Below, piece after piece: positions 1-12,400 of a stretch of 64,000 bases of DNA (position 1 is the stretch's first letter; each line of letters begins with the position of its first letter). Under the pieces are notes generated by a model. That model did not search any database and had not been told where the DNA came from. It saw nothing but the letters and a program-made list of their open reading frames with translations. The stretch is from positions 3,919,086 to 3,983,085 of the forward strand of contig NC_029527.1 of assembly GCF_001577835.2 (NCBI RefSeq), given 5' to 3'. Both the position numbers and the translations under genes were made by a program. This DNA is from Coturnix japonica. Its lineage: Eukaryota > Chordata > Aves > Galliformes > Phasianidae.

Positions 1-430
1 ACTTCAGCTCTGAACGCTGGGAGAAAGAAAACCCCATTCTGTCATCACTGAAGGTGTGATCGCTGTGCAAAGAGCCCTGTAATCCAGGAACAACTTGTGA
101 ATGTGGGAGAGGAAACGACCACTCAGCCATCCGTGCTGTACTTACATGGCATATCTTTGAGATGCGAAAGATATTGAGGACTATCTGCTGAATAAAAAGA
201 AATAAATTGAAAACAAAGCTCTTACGTTGTATGGAATGCAGAGAAGCTGCATAGCCCACCCTTTTCAAGGAGTTCAGAGGATTAGGAGGCAATGTGTCTA
301 CAGCACCCAACCTGTTCTGCATGCTGTGAATTAAATCTTTTGGTAAGAGAATGGGGAGAAAAATAAGCCTGTAAGATACTGTGGGTTAGGCTGTCCCTGT
401 TCTGATAGCAGTACTATGGCTCGGGCCTTT

Positions 431-438
431 TGACGTCA
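431..438. promoter_or_regulatory. Perfect CRE palindrome, distal
   Basis: The sequence reads TGACGTCA, the full palindromic cAMP-response element bound by CREB/ATF dimers. It lies about 17 kb upstream of the CpG island in otherwise plain sequence. A perfect 8-mer is expected about once per 65 kb by chance, so the match is real but function is unproven. Confidence 0.2.
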
Positions 439-1258
439 ATCCTGCCTTCTCTTCATCCCTTGTCTGGAGGACTCACAGCAGGAGGAGGGGGGATTTCAGA
501 CAAGTGCTGTCCTTATGCTGCAATCCTCGGTGCTTTTTGGGTAACATCTAAAGGAGGACCTTGCTGACATGTTAACTTGATGAAAACCCTGAGACGAGTT
601 TCCCAGGCAACAAGGAAATGGTTGTGCTGATTTCCACTCACTAAAGGCAAACCAGCTATTTAATGGATGACTAAAATGGAACAAATATTTTAAATTCTTA
701 AATACCACTGAGAAGAAACTAATTATGTAAAGTAAAAAGGCAAATTAGCATAAAATTTAGAAAAGCAGATATTTACATTTTGTATCAGAAACACAGTCGC
801 AGGCCGACATATAGGGCTGTGACTAAAACTGATCACAAGTCAGCACTTCCTCTGCAGGGGAAGCTGCAGAGCCTGAAATTCAGTTTTAGCTCAATTAGCA
901 GATCTTTTTTTAATCCCTGCGTTGGCAGGAAAATACCAGAGACACCCAACTCATTTCATTTTGAAAACTGTGAAGGAAGATGGTAGTTTTAGGTACCAGG
1001 AATGGGCTCTCATTGAAATACAGTCCCAGCATTTCTCAGCTGGAAGTTTCCTGCTCATCCCGCACAGTCTGTGGGAAGCAGAGCACAGGGGCAATGTAAT
1101 GTTGGAGCTGGAGATGCAGGGCCTGCAGCTGCCCTTGCTCAGGGTCAGCCCACAGCACACAGCTGCCTCATTGCCCCCAGGAGACCCAGGAAGCCCCAGG
1201 TGCAAATGTGTTTGAATTACACAGCTCGGATTCAGGGCACACAGAATGACCCCATGCC

Positions 1259-1382
1259 CACAACATGGCAGCAGCTGTTGCTCCATGCCCACAACATGTC
1301 AATAGTGGTTGCCCCAAGTCCACAACATGGCGGCCGCAGTCTCCCTGTGCCCACAACATGGCGGCAGGAGCTGCCCTGCTCC
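1259..1382 (+). repeat. Four-copy 31-bp minisatellite with YY1-like core
   Basis: The hexamer CACAAC recurs at 1,259, 1,290, 1,321 and 1,352, exactly 31 bp apart, giving four head-to-tail units. Each unit begins CACAACATG and ends in a pyrimidine-rich stretch. A partial unit tail may lie at 1,251-1,258. Units 3 and 4 carry AACATGGCGGC (1,324-1,334 and 1,355-1,365), which fits the known YY1 consensus AANATGGCGGC; units 1 and 2 are diverged there. The array is more CpG- and GC-rich than its flanks. Because 31 is not a multiple of three, successive units are read in different frames, so the open frames that cross it are incidental. Confidence 0.9.
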
Positions 1383-3688
1383 CCTCTGGATCAAGTTGAC
1401 TGCTGATGGAGCTCATCAAAAACACTGCAAGATAACCATGCTGTCAACACAGCCATCACAGCAGCTCTCTCCTCCCACAGGTGACAGATGGGATGACTAC
1501 ATTTCTTCAAGGCCTGAGCACACCTGGGCTCACTGCTCATTTTGAGGCCTGGTGCTGAGTGCTCCTGAACAGCATCTTTCAGAACAGAGCTCTCGGATTT
1601 CAGGTAGGTGATGTGCTGGATGGGTTGTCACACACCAACATCTGACAGTACAGGGGATTTGGAAGAGAAGCTGGAGTTATACCCTCAGCCCCACTGTAGT
1701 GATGGAGTGAATGGACTCTTAGTGAATTTTAGAGAGCGTAAAAGTGGGAGGAAAACTAGCTTGTGAAAAGTAATGGTTGGCAATTAATGAAAACCAGCTT
1801 TGCTCTTTGAAGACTTCACAGATGCAGGGATGGGACAAACGCTTTTTGGTCGAGGTTCAGCAGGTTCAGGGGGGGTCACGTAGTTCACAGCACAGCCTTG
1901 GCCCCAGCTGCCGGGTACGAGCCGACAGCTTTGATCTCCTGTGCTCCTCCCAGTTGGCTGCTGCTGTGTCAGAAATGCCTCTGTTGTTTGTGGGGATGGG
2001 AACGTGATAAGGAATTTCAGAGCACACTGAATGCAAAGCCTCAGCTCTTTCCTGCTTCCAAAAGCCAATATGGCTCCAGAACCGGCTGCATGGTAAATCT
2101 TTTTCTGTAGCCAACCCCATTCCGAGACATCACGCTCCTCCTAGCTCTCTCTTCCCATATACCACATGAAGAAATAAGCAGGAACAAGCCCAGTGACCTC
2201 AGTCAAGCTGTGCTAAATCTTTTGCAGCCACAAAACATTTCCTCCGGCTGCCTGAACTGTAAGCAGACACCTGTAAGTTATGACTCTTTGTGGCTCAACT
2301 GAAGGATAGACAAGGAGACCACTACTGACACATGGGAAAACCCATTGGCATTTACGGGAACGCAGAAAGACATTCCAACAGTAACATGGGTGGGAGGAGA
2401 GCCTTTGAATCTAAGCCCCAGCAGGAGCTTTTCGGCCCAGCAGGAGCATGAAGATTTCTGACACCAGAAGCTGATGCAAATGGCTGCAGGGCTTCACATT
2501 CCCACTGTAGCGGAGCCTCCCAGTATGATTTTTGCCTATGGAGAGCAGGCCTGTAGCATGGCTATCCACATCTCCATGCCACATTCCTGCTTAACAAATC
2601 TCCCAGTTCTTGGCATCCGAGTGAAAAGTAAATTTGGGGAGCGTGTGTTTGGGTGATGAGATACAGTATGTGTTGCCTATGCAAAGCATCCCCATCTATG
2701 AAGTCAGTAGAGACTTGGGGACATGCAAACTATTCTTTGTTTCCTGTGTAGGGGCAGCAAAAGGCATGAAGGGAAAAACCCAACATTTCTGAAATCCATT
2801 TCTAGGTTTATACTTGGCTGAAATTTCTTTCTGTTGCACAACAGCACAGTGAGCTGTGCTGGTAGAGATGGGACAGAGATGGAGCAATTTCTTACTTAGC
2901 TCTACAGGAGCAGAATAAACTACATATACTTTCCCTATCGCATGTGGATTTATGTGATATATTGACATGGTTATGTCTGTCTGTCAAGGTGACAGCTGCA
3001 GATTCAGCATATTTTGGACACACCATTTTAAAACACAACTGTTTACTGATTTATCATCTTTTCTCTTAGAATAAGGGAGGGATAGTCTTGCTTTTTCACC
3101 TCAGGGAGCTATTTAAGTAATCTCATCCCCTTCTTGATGAATACAATGAGGTGTGATTTTCATACATACATACTCAGAACTACCAGAGTGGCCTGCATCC
3201 TATGGGAGCAATGTCACCATCTGACATGTTGGGCTACTGAAGCATCTTCTGCCCTTCTCCTAGTAACAACCTTCAGGTTGTAAGGGATTTGCATATGCTG
3301 TAACCCAACTACAGTTAACGTTTTGGTGAGAGGCTGCGCAGAGCTGACAAAAGCTACTGGGTGACTCAAAAAGAATCAGCTTGCAGAAGCAAGACAAAAC
3401 ATGCAATTCATTAAGCCACACCATATGATCATTTGAGTTCCAAGAACTCTTCAACTCCAGAAAGCACCAGTTAGGAGGAATCTAGCAGAAATCCTGTGGT
3501 TGTCAGCAGAAGAAAGCAAGGCTGCAGCCTTTCTGCTTCGTGCTGCTATCAGCTGGTGCCTGGGGTTTGCTGCAGGCACAATGCAAGCAGGATGGTGCAC
3601 GACTTTCTGGCTGCCTCATGGGGAGTGTTTCCTTGCAAACTCCACATTAATGCAAATAACTTTTTCCAGCGTCTTTCAGAAGCCTGCA

Positions 3689-3692
<4 letters not shown>

Positions 3693-3726
<34 letters not shown>
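3693..3726. repeat. (GT)17 microsatellite
   Basis: An uninterrupted run of 17 GT dinucleotides. A pure tract of this length is usually polymorphic. Alternating purine-pyrimidine sequence of this kind can adopt Z-DNA. The Val/Cys and His/Thr repeat peptides read through it are artefacts. Confidence 0.97.
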
Positions 3727-3729
<3 letters not shown>

Positions 3730-6700
3730 AAAGGTGCCCCATCAGCCCCCCTCTCTGCACCTTGGTGATCCCAGGGCTGCAGCGGGTGGCTACCGGTTGC
3801 TTCCAGTGCTCTGTGGGCAGTTTGTGAAATTAGGTGTTTGGAAAAACTCGATAATATGAAAGTATACTGGAACATTTCTTGGATCAGACTTCAGCATTAC
3901 TCATGCATCATTAATTCTCAAAATATTAAGGGAACATTTCTTCGTATTGGGCCCTATTCCTTTAAAGAGATACAAAGCATCTCACTTGATCTGAGCCATG
4001 ATGCAACACACAACAAACCAGTCCCACACATAAAGATAGGCAGGAAACCAAAGCTGGGGCAGAAAAGAGTTGTGGGACCTAAATTCATGGGGAAATGTGG
4101 GTTTTTTGCTACGCACTGTGGTGTGTACATGTTTTATTACTGTTTTATCCAGAACTTCTAGATCTCATCGTGATTTCTTGTATTGCTTAACTTTTACATA
4201 GTCTTTTCTGTTCTCACAGCAGACCAATTTCAGCTTCATTTGGCATTCCTTTAATAGCTAAGACCACTACTAACGTTGCCTGCACGTCCGAGTGTGACGA
4301 GAGCACAGCCTCAGTACTGATGGTATTGGGACTGCAGCTGCATTCATTAAATCTGTTTTTCAGTTTCTGCCATTCCAGCAGATTCTTCTCTGTTCCAGAC
4401 TTAGCATTGCCCTGGCATTTTTGCTGCATTTGTTACTGCCGTGCCAGAAATACAAACAAAATGTTGAGTGAGCCTTGTTTCCGCCCTTCTCTCCACTGGT
4501 ATATAATCACTGTACCTACTACTTAACTGCTTGTATCCCAGCTCCTGTGAAACCAACAGTTGTGCACAAGTCTTTGCAACTGGAAAAATTTGCAGCATGT
4601 CAGCAACAAACTTCTAAACTGAATAATTTTTCCAGACAGGTGATGCTGTTCCCTGCATTTTAAGGTTGGCTTTGGGGCTGAGCGTGATGTTGGCAGGATA
4701 GATGAGTAGCTCAGAGACTGCACCTGCCTTTTTATTGCTTTCCAGTCCCTCCATCCTGTTACATCCTGAGCTCTTTATCTCCACTGGGTGACCTGGCTGC
4801 CAGGGTGACATTTTTGATGACAGGCTGACTTACAGCAACTGGCTCACTCTCTTACTTAACTATATATTAAGTGCTGTAGTTCATGGCTTTCTCCACTAAT
4901 GATCCTTTACAGATGGTTTGTAAGTATACATATACACTGTTTGAAATTGCAGCCCAAGTGGACACAGATGGCTGCAGAAATGGCAATGGCCATGTGTGCA
5001 ATTAGAGGAAGTCAGGTAACGATGGGAAGCATGATGCCCAGGCTGGCAGGAGGAGGAGTCTTGTGGTACACGTATCCTGCCCAGCACTGCCTGGCTCCCA
5101 GTACACCTCGCAGAGAGCAGAGCACTTCTGCCTCTGGGATCCCTTTAGGACCATTGATTTATGCAAAACCAAAATCCCTCTAAAGAAATGTTTGGATTTC
5201 TGCTTTATCTTTGGCAGCTAAATAGAATTTGCTCTCTCAGCATCCTCCTAATTTCCATGGGACAGCTCAGAAGGGGTTGGACACAAGCTTCTGCCAGCTC
5301 CAACTCCCTGAGCTCCAACGGGGCCTCTGGTTTGGAAGATGCAGAGGCAGGAGGAAGTGAGAAGCAAGGCTAGGTGGATAAGCCAGGTAATCCCTGGGCC
5401 TTGGGGACATTCATTCTCCAGCAGAGAGAATTTGCATGTAAGAGTGGACCAGCTTCCCCTTCTCTTGCATACAGAGTGGTTTATCTTGGAAAGAATTTTT
5501 TTTCTGTTTTAATGGAATTATTTTAGATATTCATACTGGCTGTACACATAAATTTGAAATGAAACACTCTATTTGCTTTTAGAAGGTGATTATTCTTCAT
5601 CACAGAATCGATTTCTTGAAGCGATGCCATTTTTTATTTAATCCTTCTCACATGTTGTTTCTCTTTCTACAACGTGAAAAGTAGTTCACAGAAATTAGAC
5701 CCTTGTGTATAACACAAAAGGCAGGCTTTAAATAAGAAACTACTTTTGATAGACCGTAGGGTGAAATTTGCTAAGGTGAGCTCTGAGGAGATGCAGCTCT
5801 GGGAAGCAGAATGGAGGCAGGTGAGCTGAGCTGGCTGATTTCCAGTGCTGGGGTCTTCCTGAGCTTGAAAACAAGCCCTATATCACTGCTACCTGCTTTG
5901 CTTTTAAAGCTGGTCAGTGTCGGAGATGAAGCTCAGAACCTGAATGCTACAAGTTCCTCAGGCATCTTTATGAGGTACTTCCAACTTGCTGTCCTTGCTG
6001 GCCGTCTTTATCCAAGGTTTCTGCTTACAGCATCTTACCAGAAAAACTGAAAATCAAGATATCACCTTCACTTTTCTTGGGTATTTATCTAAGATCAGTG
6101 ATTTCCTATGATATGGAAACAAATGAATATGAACAGAGTTCACCTATCCCCCTACTGCAGTTAGAAGTTTAAAAAGTGCCAGCAAGTGGATGAAAAATAA
6201 ATAAGCTTACCATTAAGCTAATGAGTCCCATATGTTTTTATAGTCAAATAAAAGTGAACTGAATGTACTGAAGAGCCAAAAAGCAGATGAATGAACCACG
6301 ACAGACATCCCAAGATCATGTTTAAAATGCAAATATTGATATTTCTCACACGTCTTTCCCTTATGTAAATCATATCTAAAGAAAGCATCTGGTAGAAGAA
6401 GAAGAAGCATTTTTGCCTTTGAGCTCATACTCAGATGAATGCAGCAAACTCAACCTGAGAAAATACCTACTGGCTGCTGTAGTTACTGGAGGCTGCAGAC
6501 AGTTGGGGAGTTGCAGAACAGATTTGCCATCACGTAGGAAGCTGAGCCTTAATTTATATCCAGATCTACAAAGATTCATCTGAGAAGCTTTTTCTAAAAA
6601 TGCAAGACACACATTTTTCTCCTGGTATAAAACTAAAAATGTGGGGTTTGGGGAACCTAGAAATAATTGTAGTCAGAAAGCACTTCAATATCAGAGAAAT

Positions 6701-9437
6701 TATACTGCTTCCAGGTTACTTAGAAGAAGAAAAAAAGGAAACCTCATTTTCTTATGAGATTTACGTTCATTCTGCTGAAAAGGTATATTTGATACATAGA
6801 ATATATAACACAGAAATAGATTTTTTTTAACTTAATTCTTCTTCGGGGAAGAATTTTGGTTCCTTTGCTAAAGGTTTGGGCTGCTTAGCTGCACTGTTGC
6901 AGTTCTAGCTGCTGCTGCTGTCACTAACAGTTATTGCTTTGCAGGTCTAACAGATTAGCCCGTCTTTCTCCACCAGTGATGTCATTTAATTGGGCAAATT
7001 ACATCTTATAAATGCTTCTGACTGAGGGCTATGAGTTTCAGGCTTCTCTCCAACAAAAAGTATGCCAAAATTCCCCTCTTTCCCCTTGAAGGTGTCACTT
7101 TGAATTAATGAAGCTACAAACTCAATTTGTGTGAGATGGACCAGCCTTCCTATCCCTTACCCCAAATCGTGCCTCTCATCAGGCCTCAGTGCCCTGTTCC
7201 AGCTGAGATGCAAGAATGGAGGTTGCAGTTATGCTGAGTGCAGTTATTACAGTGTATTCTCCCGCCTGCTAATATGTACTATTAGGAACAAAGTAACTCA
7301 GTGCTAAGTTTTGACCCATTGCAAAAGGAGACATGGGAAGAAGGTGTTTGGGCTGAGGAAAAGGGCTCTTAGTCAATGTTATATTCACATATTTCTGCAG
7401 TAGATTTCATCTTCCCCATTGATATTGGGAAATGATCTGGGAAGCAGCATGTGTCTACATTCCAACAGTTTTCTTGTGATACCCCTTACACATAGTGATA
7501 TATATGTATATATATACACAACATATCAGGCACTAAATAATGCTTGGCTGAATGGCAGTCAGGTGTGTTTTGTTATCTGTTTGTCTTTTCAGATATATTT
7601 GTCACAATATTTCTTGCCTTTTTCAAATATTCTTAGTTTCTGATCTTTTTAGGGAGAACAAAGAGGAAAAGTGCCCTTTTCTTCCTTACCTGCCTTCTGT
7701 TCTCTCACTCCTTGAGTAGGACACGCTTCAGTACCTTATCAGGTTCGTGCTCTGCTTTCCATGCCTGGATCATTGCAAATATCCCTTTGCCCAGCAGCAG
7801 CAAAGCACTGAGCTGCAACACTTTGTCAATGCATTGATTCAGTCCATGGGGTTTCATGTAGGGCACTTAAAATCACCCGTGAGATGCCTTGGAAAATTCA
7901 TGGTTGCTAGAACTTCACTTTCCTTATCACTGCCACAGTAATTCTCATTAGCTTGACTTCCTTTTCAACTACCTTCCTGAAAGCCTAAGAGCTGCGAATA
8001 TTCATCACATTTATTTCATTAGTAGTGCCCTCTCAGACTGAAGGCTTAAACAGCCAGCAGGTGATTTCCCCTCAGGAAAGGACACTTTGCCATCCCAAGC
8101 TGTGTATTCCCACTTGATGCACACTTGAGGCTCCAGCCCAGGATAGATTTTCACAAAACGTCTTTTTAAAACTTGTAGCACAAACATTTGAGTCTATTTT
8201 TTCCCCTGCACTTTGAAGTGAGATTACAGATCTTAGCAACTATGGAACAAGAACTGGGCCCTGAATGGAGATAAGTGGGTAATGATGTACTTGAGCTGTG
8301 CAGGTCTTTGATGCCAGCTGAAGGTTTGTCTTTCACCTTCTGTATACTATCTGATTACTGATGTGTTTGCTGTCGTTTTGCAATTGTTTTCTTGTCTGTT
8401 TGTTTTTAATTTCCAGGCCTGCTGTTCTGGGATCAGATTGCATTCTTTCAAGCCTGTGAGACAGCCAGCTGATCAAGGTTTGTTTGTGGTCCACATTACA
8501 CCCATAACATCACTGATAAGCAACCTAGCACAGGGGAGGGTGCCTTAAGTGCAGTGTAGGGGTTATGTGACACTCCTTTGGCTGCAGCATGGCGCTGTCA
8601 TGTGCTGACATCAGTTGCCAGACTGCTACAAGCCACTAATGACAACTTCCTTCCCTCATATCCGATTGTAAAGGCACTAATAGATCCAAACTGGAGATCA
8701 TATCTTGCTCACCAGATGAAAGGAAATCATTCTCCTCCAGATTGGCAGAGTTAAAATGGGAATGCCATTCCTGCTTCACCACAACTAAAGCTCATTTTAT
8801 GATTCAACACTGGGGAGAATAGCTGCATTTTCTTGTTTCTTCTCAGTAGCCAAAAAAAGTTCTGTCTGGGAGATCACACTATCCATCCTTATGAGGTGCA
8901 CCATATGTTTTCATCTTTTTTAATTACCGTAGCCTTTACAGTCTCTGATAAATGCCATACTTAGTGCTTTACTTTACAATTAATTCTCTCCTGCGGGGAG
9001 ATTTTAAGTCTCTGTCTCTCATCATATGTGAAGTGTAAAGGAGAACTGCAAATTTACATTCTTATGGGCAAACAACGGCTCTGTTTAGAAAACAAACTTT
9101 AAACTACTATTACATCAGGTTGCTTTTCAGCAAATGCTGTGTTAATGCCACATAACAGCAAATGCTGGAGATGAAAGCCATTCTCTACAGCATTGTGTTG
9201 CATAAGGCAAAGCATTGGTTTATTTGAAGATAAAGGTCTACATAAATTAAAAAAAAAAAGACATCAGTTCAGGTCTCTGCGTGTTTCTAAGACAACCTGC
9301 ACTGAGGACTAAGTGTGAATCTACGTCTCAAGCAGGATTTTGGTAACCAGTGAAGAACTGAATCTATTTGCAGTTCTCTCCCACTCCTCAAACCCACATG
9401 CACTTTGCACACAGATCTCTCTCTCCCTCTCTTAAAA

Positions 9438-9485
9438 ATATATATATATATATAAGAAAGAAAGGAAAGAAAAGAAAGAAAAAAA
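9438..9485. repeat. (AT)n followed by (GAAA)n compound microsatellite
   Basis: About eight AT dinucleotides (9,438-9,454) run directly into a purine tract of irregular GAAA units (9,455-9,485). A short CT-rich stretch precedes it. The A-rich strand could be the remnant of a retroposon tail, but no body is recognisable next to it. Confidence 0.9.
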
Positions 9486-12400
9486 GTGTGGTAAATAACA
9501 GCTTGCAAGCTTAAATATAGCCCTGCCAAATCTTGTGCAGAGATGACTAAAGTTCTGCTGGGAAACTTCTAAATGGCAGGCAGCACTTAGGTGAGGGGTT
9601 GGCAGCGTGACCCAGTGCTGGGGCCTGCAGGCTGCTGAAATGTCACAGCTCCCCGTCAGACACAGGAGGGACTGTCTGCACGCAGCACACACCTCGGGGT
9701 GAAATTCAACAGCAGTGTGCTGGGAGTTGAGCCATGGCTGCGACTGGGTCCTGCAGGCAGCTGCTCGCCTTGGGCTGGCTTCATAGAACCCCATCCACAC
9801 ACAGGGCTTGTGCTGAAAACAGGGGCAGCCTGGGTCCTTCCCTGTTTCCCTGGTGAAAGAAGGTGGCACAGACTGGAATTCACATGGGCTCCAGGTTTCC
9901 TCTCTTCTATTCCTCATGCAAGAGTAAAGCCTGGGCTAGATGTAGCTTTTCTGAAAAAGCCCAGAGCACCAGAATGTAAAACATAGGTGAGTGGGGCTGT
10001 TCTGATGAGCCTTTGCCATAGTAATACCAGTTCTCTCAGAAATCATATTCAGATTTCATCTTGAATATGCACATACACATATATAGAGAGAAAAGTCCCT
10101 CTGTGACCCTTCATTTTTGCATTCCTTTGAAGGCACTTGGCTTACTCCGGAGACCACCAGAATAGGATCTGTGCACAGCTGAGGATCTGCCCATTGCTGC
10201 CTGAAAACTTCTTCAGAGCAATATTTCCCCAGGAACTGCACTGTAAGACAGACCCATCTGCTGCAGGTCAGACCTCACTGTAGAGATTTTTTTCCCTGAT
10301 GGCTGTAAAACTAACGGGCTACATTTTCATTCTCGCTGGTATTGTTAAGGAAAAGCGGGGATATCCCTAAATAGTTTACATCTGTGCTCTGAACCTCGAA
10401 GTAAACACTCAGCCAATTTTCAGGAGAGAAACTGGAGACAGCTGTGAAGGGGGTGTTGCTGCTGTCTGTCCTAAAGGGTCATCTATTCCCTTCAGTAGTA
10501 ACAGGAGAACTACATCTAAGGCAGTTGCGAGTTGACCTTTGGTTGTGAACTGACTTGAGCCACATAGTATTATAGTCTTGTTGCTTCACTACACAGCAGC
10601 ATCCATAAATTCAGCACAGAAACACATGCTGTAAAAGGGATGCCTGTTGTATGGATTCAGCTCTGAAGTTGCAGTTTTAGCTATGTAGGAAAAAAGAACA
10701 GGAAAAACCTCAGTTGGATTTTCCAGAGCAGGTAATTTTCAGGCTACTTAACCTTTAACTGAGCTGATTTTGTGTGAACTATGTGTATTTATGCAGGATG
10801 ACATCTCCAAGCAGTCCTTGTGGGTCTCATGAGGCAGTTTTGCTAAGAACTTGGCTAGCAGTGTGTCTGTGCTGCCCAACAACAGTGAGGATGTTTTGCC
10901 TCACTAGATGATAACTTTTGCATGCTGTAAGAGATGCATCATGCTAGAAGTCAGTACTCACTGGCTCACATGGCCGTCAACTTTCCAAGGCTGAATCATC
11001 AGGTCTCCAGACTGATTGAAGGTTTTATTAGTTCTACACCTTATTCAGTTCTGGAAGCCTCCAATGTGAGGCCTTGGTCCTGGGTGGAGAAGAGACATGA
11101 TATACCAGACCTTAGTGACAGTTGCCCATGTCCACACAGCTGTCGAAATGCAATTTTACTTATTGCTTTGGATCATTTGTACATTGAAGCAAGCAAGAAA
11201 ATCAGCAATAACAATTGTGTGTTAAATAAGGGTGGAGTTGGTTCTCAATGCAGTGAGTTTAAGTCAACGTAATGCTCATTTTTTTTGTGCAAAAAGTGCT
11301 GTGGCTGTTAATAGGTAATTGCTTTGGGGAAAAATAATGATTGCTTTGGTGATACCCACCATCTGCTGGTGGGATCAGAAGGCAGCAGTAAAACCAGCAG
11401 CCTGAGCCACATCCATTTCCACATTTGTCTATTGTTGGTGAGCAGAGCCAGGTGGTGAGATGCAGCTCTGCCAGCCTCAAGGCTGGATCACTCCTGGACT
11501 AGGGTGGACTAGAGCTGATAATGATAATAGCTTGCAATAGTTAACAAAAGTGTTATGGTAAGGAATTGCCTGTTATGCCCCCTTCCAAAAGGTAACAAGC
11601 TCTGTGCAAGGTAACAAGTGAAGTGATGGAAAGCGCTGCTGGGATTTGAGATCCTGATGGAGGGTGAAGAGCTGGGGAGGGCTTGAACAGTGTTTCACTT
11701 TGTGTTTCTGAACGTTAAAGATGAGGCAGAGGTAGTTGATTTGTGATTCTGCTTGGTTGTGAAGACTCACATGTTTCTAGAAGTTTTATGGAGACTTGAG
11801 GAGTGTAAAAAAGGTGGTGGGCAACTCCATGTGGGAAAACAATAACCTGGTGAATGGTAAAATGGTACTTCAGTGATGTGGAACACAGAATATCAGATGG
11901 AATTATTGCTTTGGCTCAGGGTTGAGGATACAATCTTCCCTGCACTGTTAATAAAGTGTGTGATGGGGGTAAAAAAGAGCTTGTGATTGGGAATATTTAC
12001 GACCACAATTAGACATTTAGAAAAATAATATATTCTTAGGAAATAAGGGAATCTTACAGAGGATGCTACATGTGAAATGCCCACAGATAACTAACATTGT
12101 GTACATGGGAGTTAACCACAGGTATTTCAAGAGCAGAAATAAGGTTTGTGGTCCTGTACACAGCAGCTCCCTCAAGTAGTCAGAGGGTACTGCAGCAGGA
12201 GGTGCATGCATGCTCATCTTGGAAGCAAATGGAAAAAAGATTTACTTGAAGGTGGCCATACAAATAGGAGCCCTGACACTGATGAGAGCAGAAATGCTGC
12301 CATGAAGAGAAAAGCCCCTGGTTGCTGAAGTTGAAAAGGTAGAAGTCGGTAATTGGCAAGTATGTAAACTAAGTATGCGAGAAAAGGAATGACAGAAGAT

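Noticed and set aside
1-1000. Tail of an upstream gene such as HDAC11
   Set aside because: No exon or conserved protein segment is recognisable. AATAAA words near 190-210 are uninformative in AT-rich DNA.
3496-3875. Open frames through the (GT)17 tract giving Val-Cys and His-Thr repeats
   Set aside because: They are products of the dinucleotide repeat, not genes.
9432-9917. 161-codon minus-strand open frame
   Set aside because: It ends in a microsatellite-encoded Phe/Ser/Tyr tail and has no recognisable domain or splice context.
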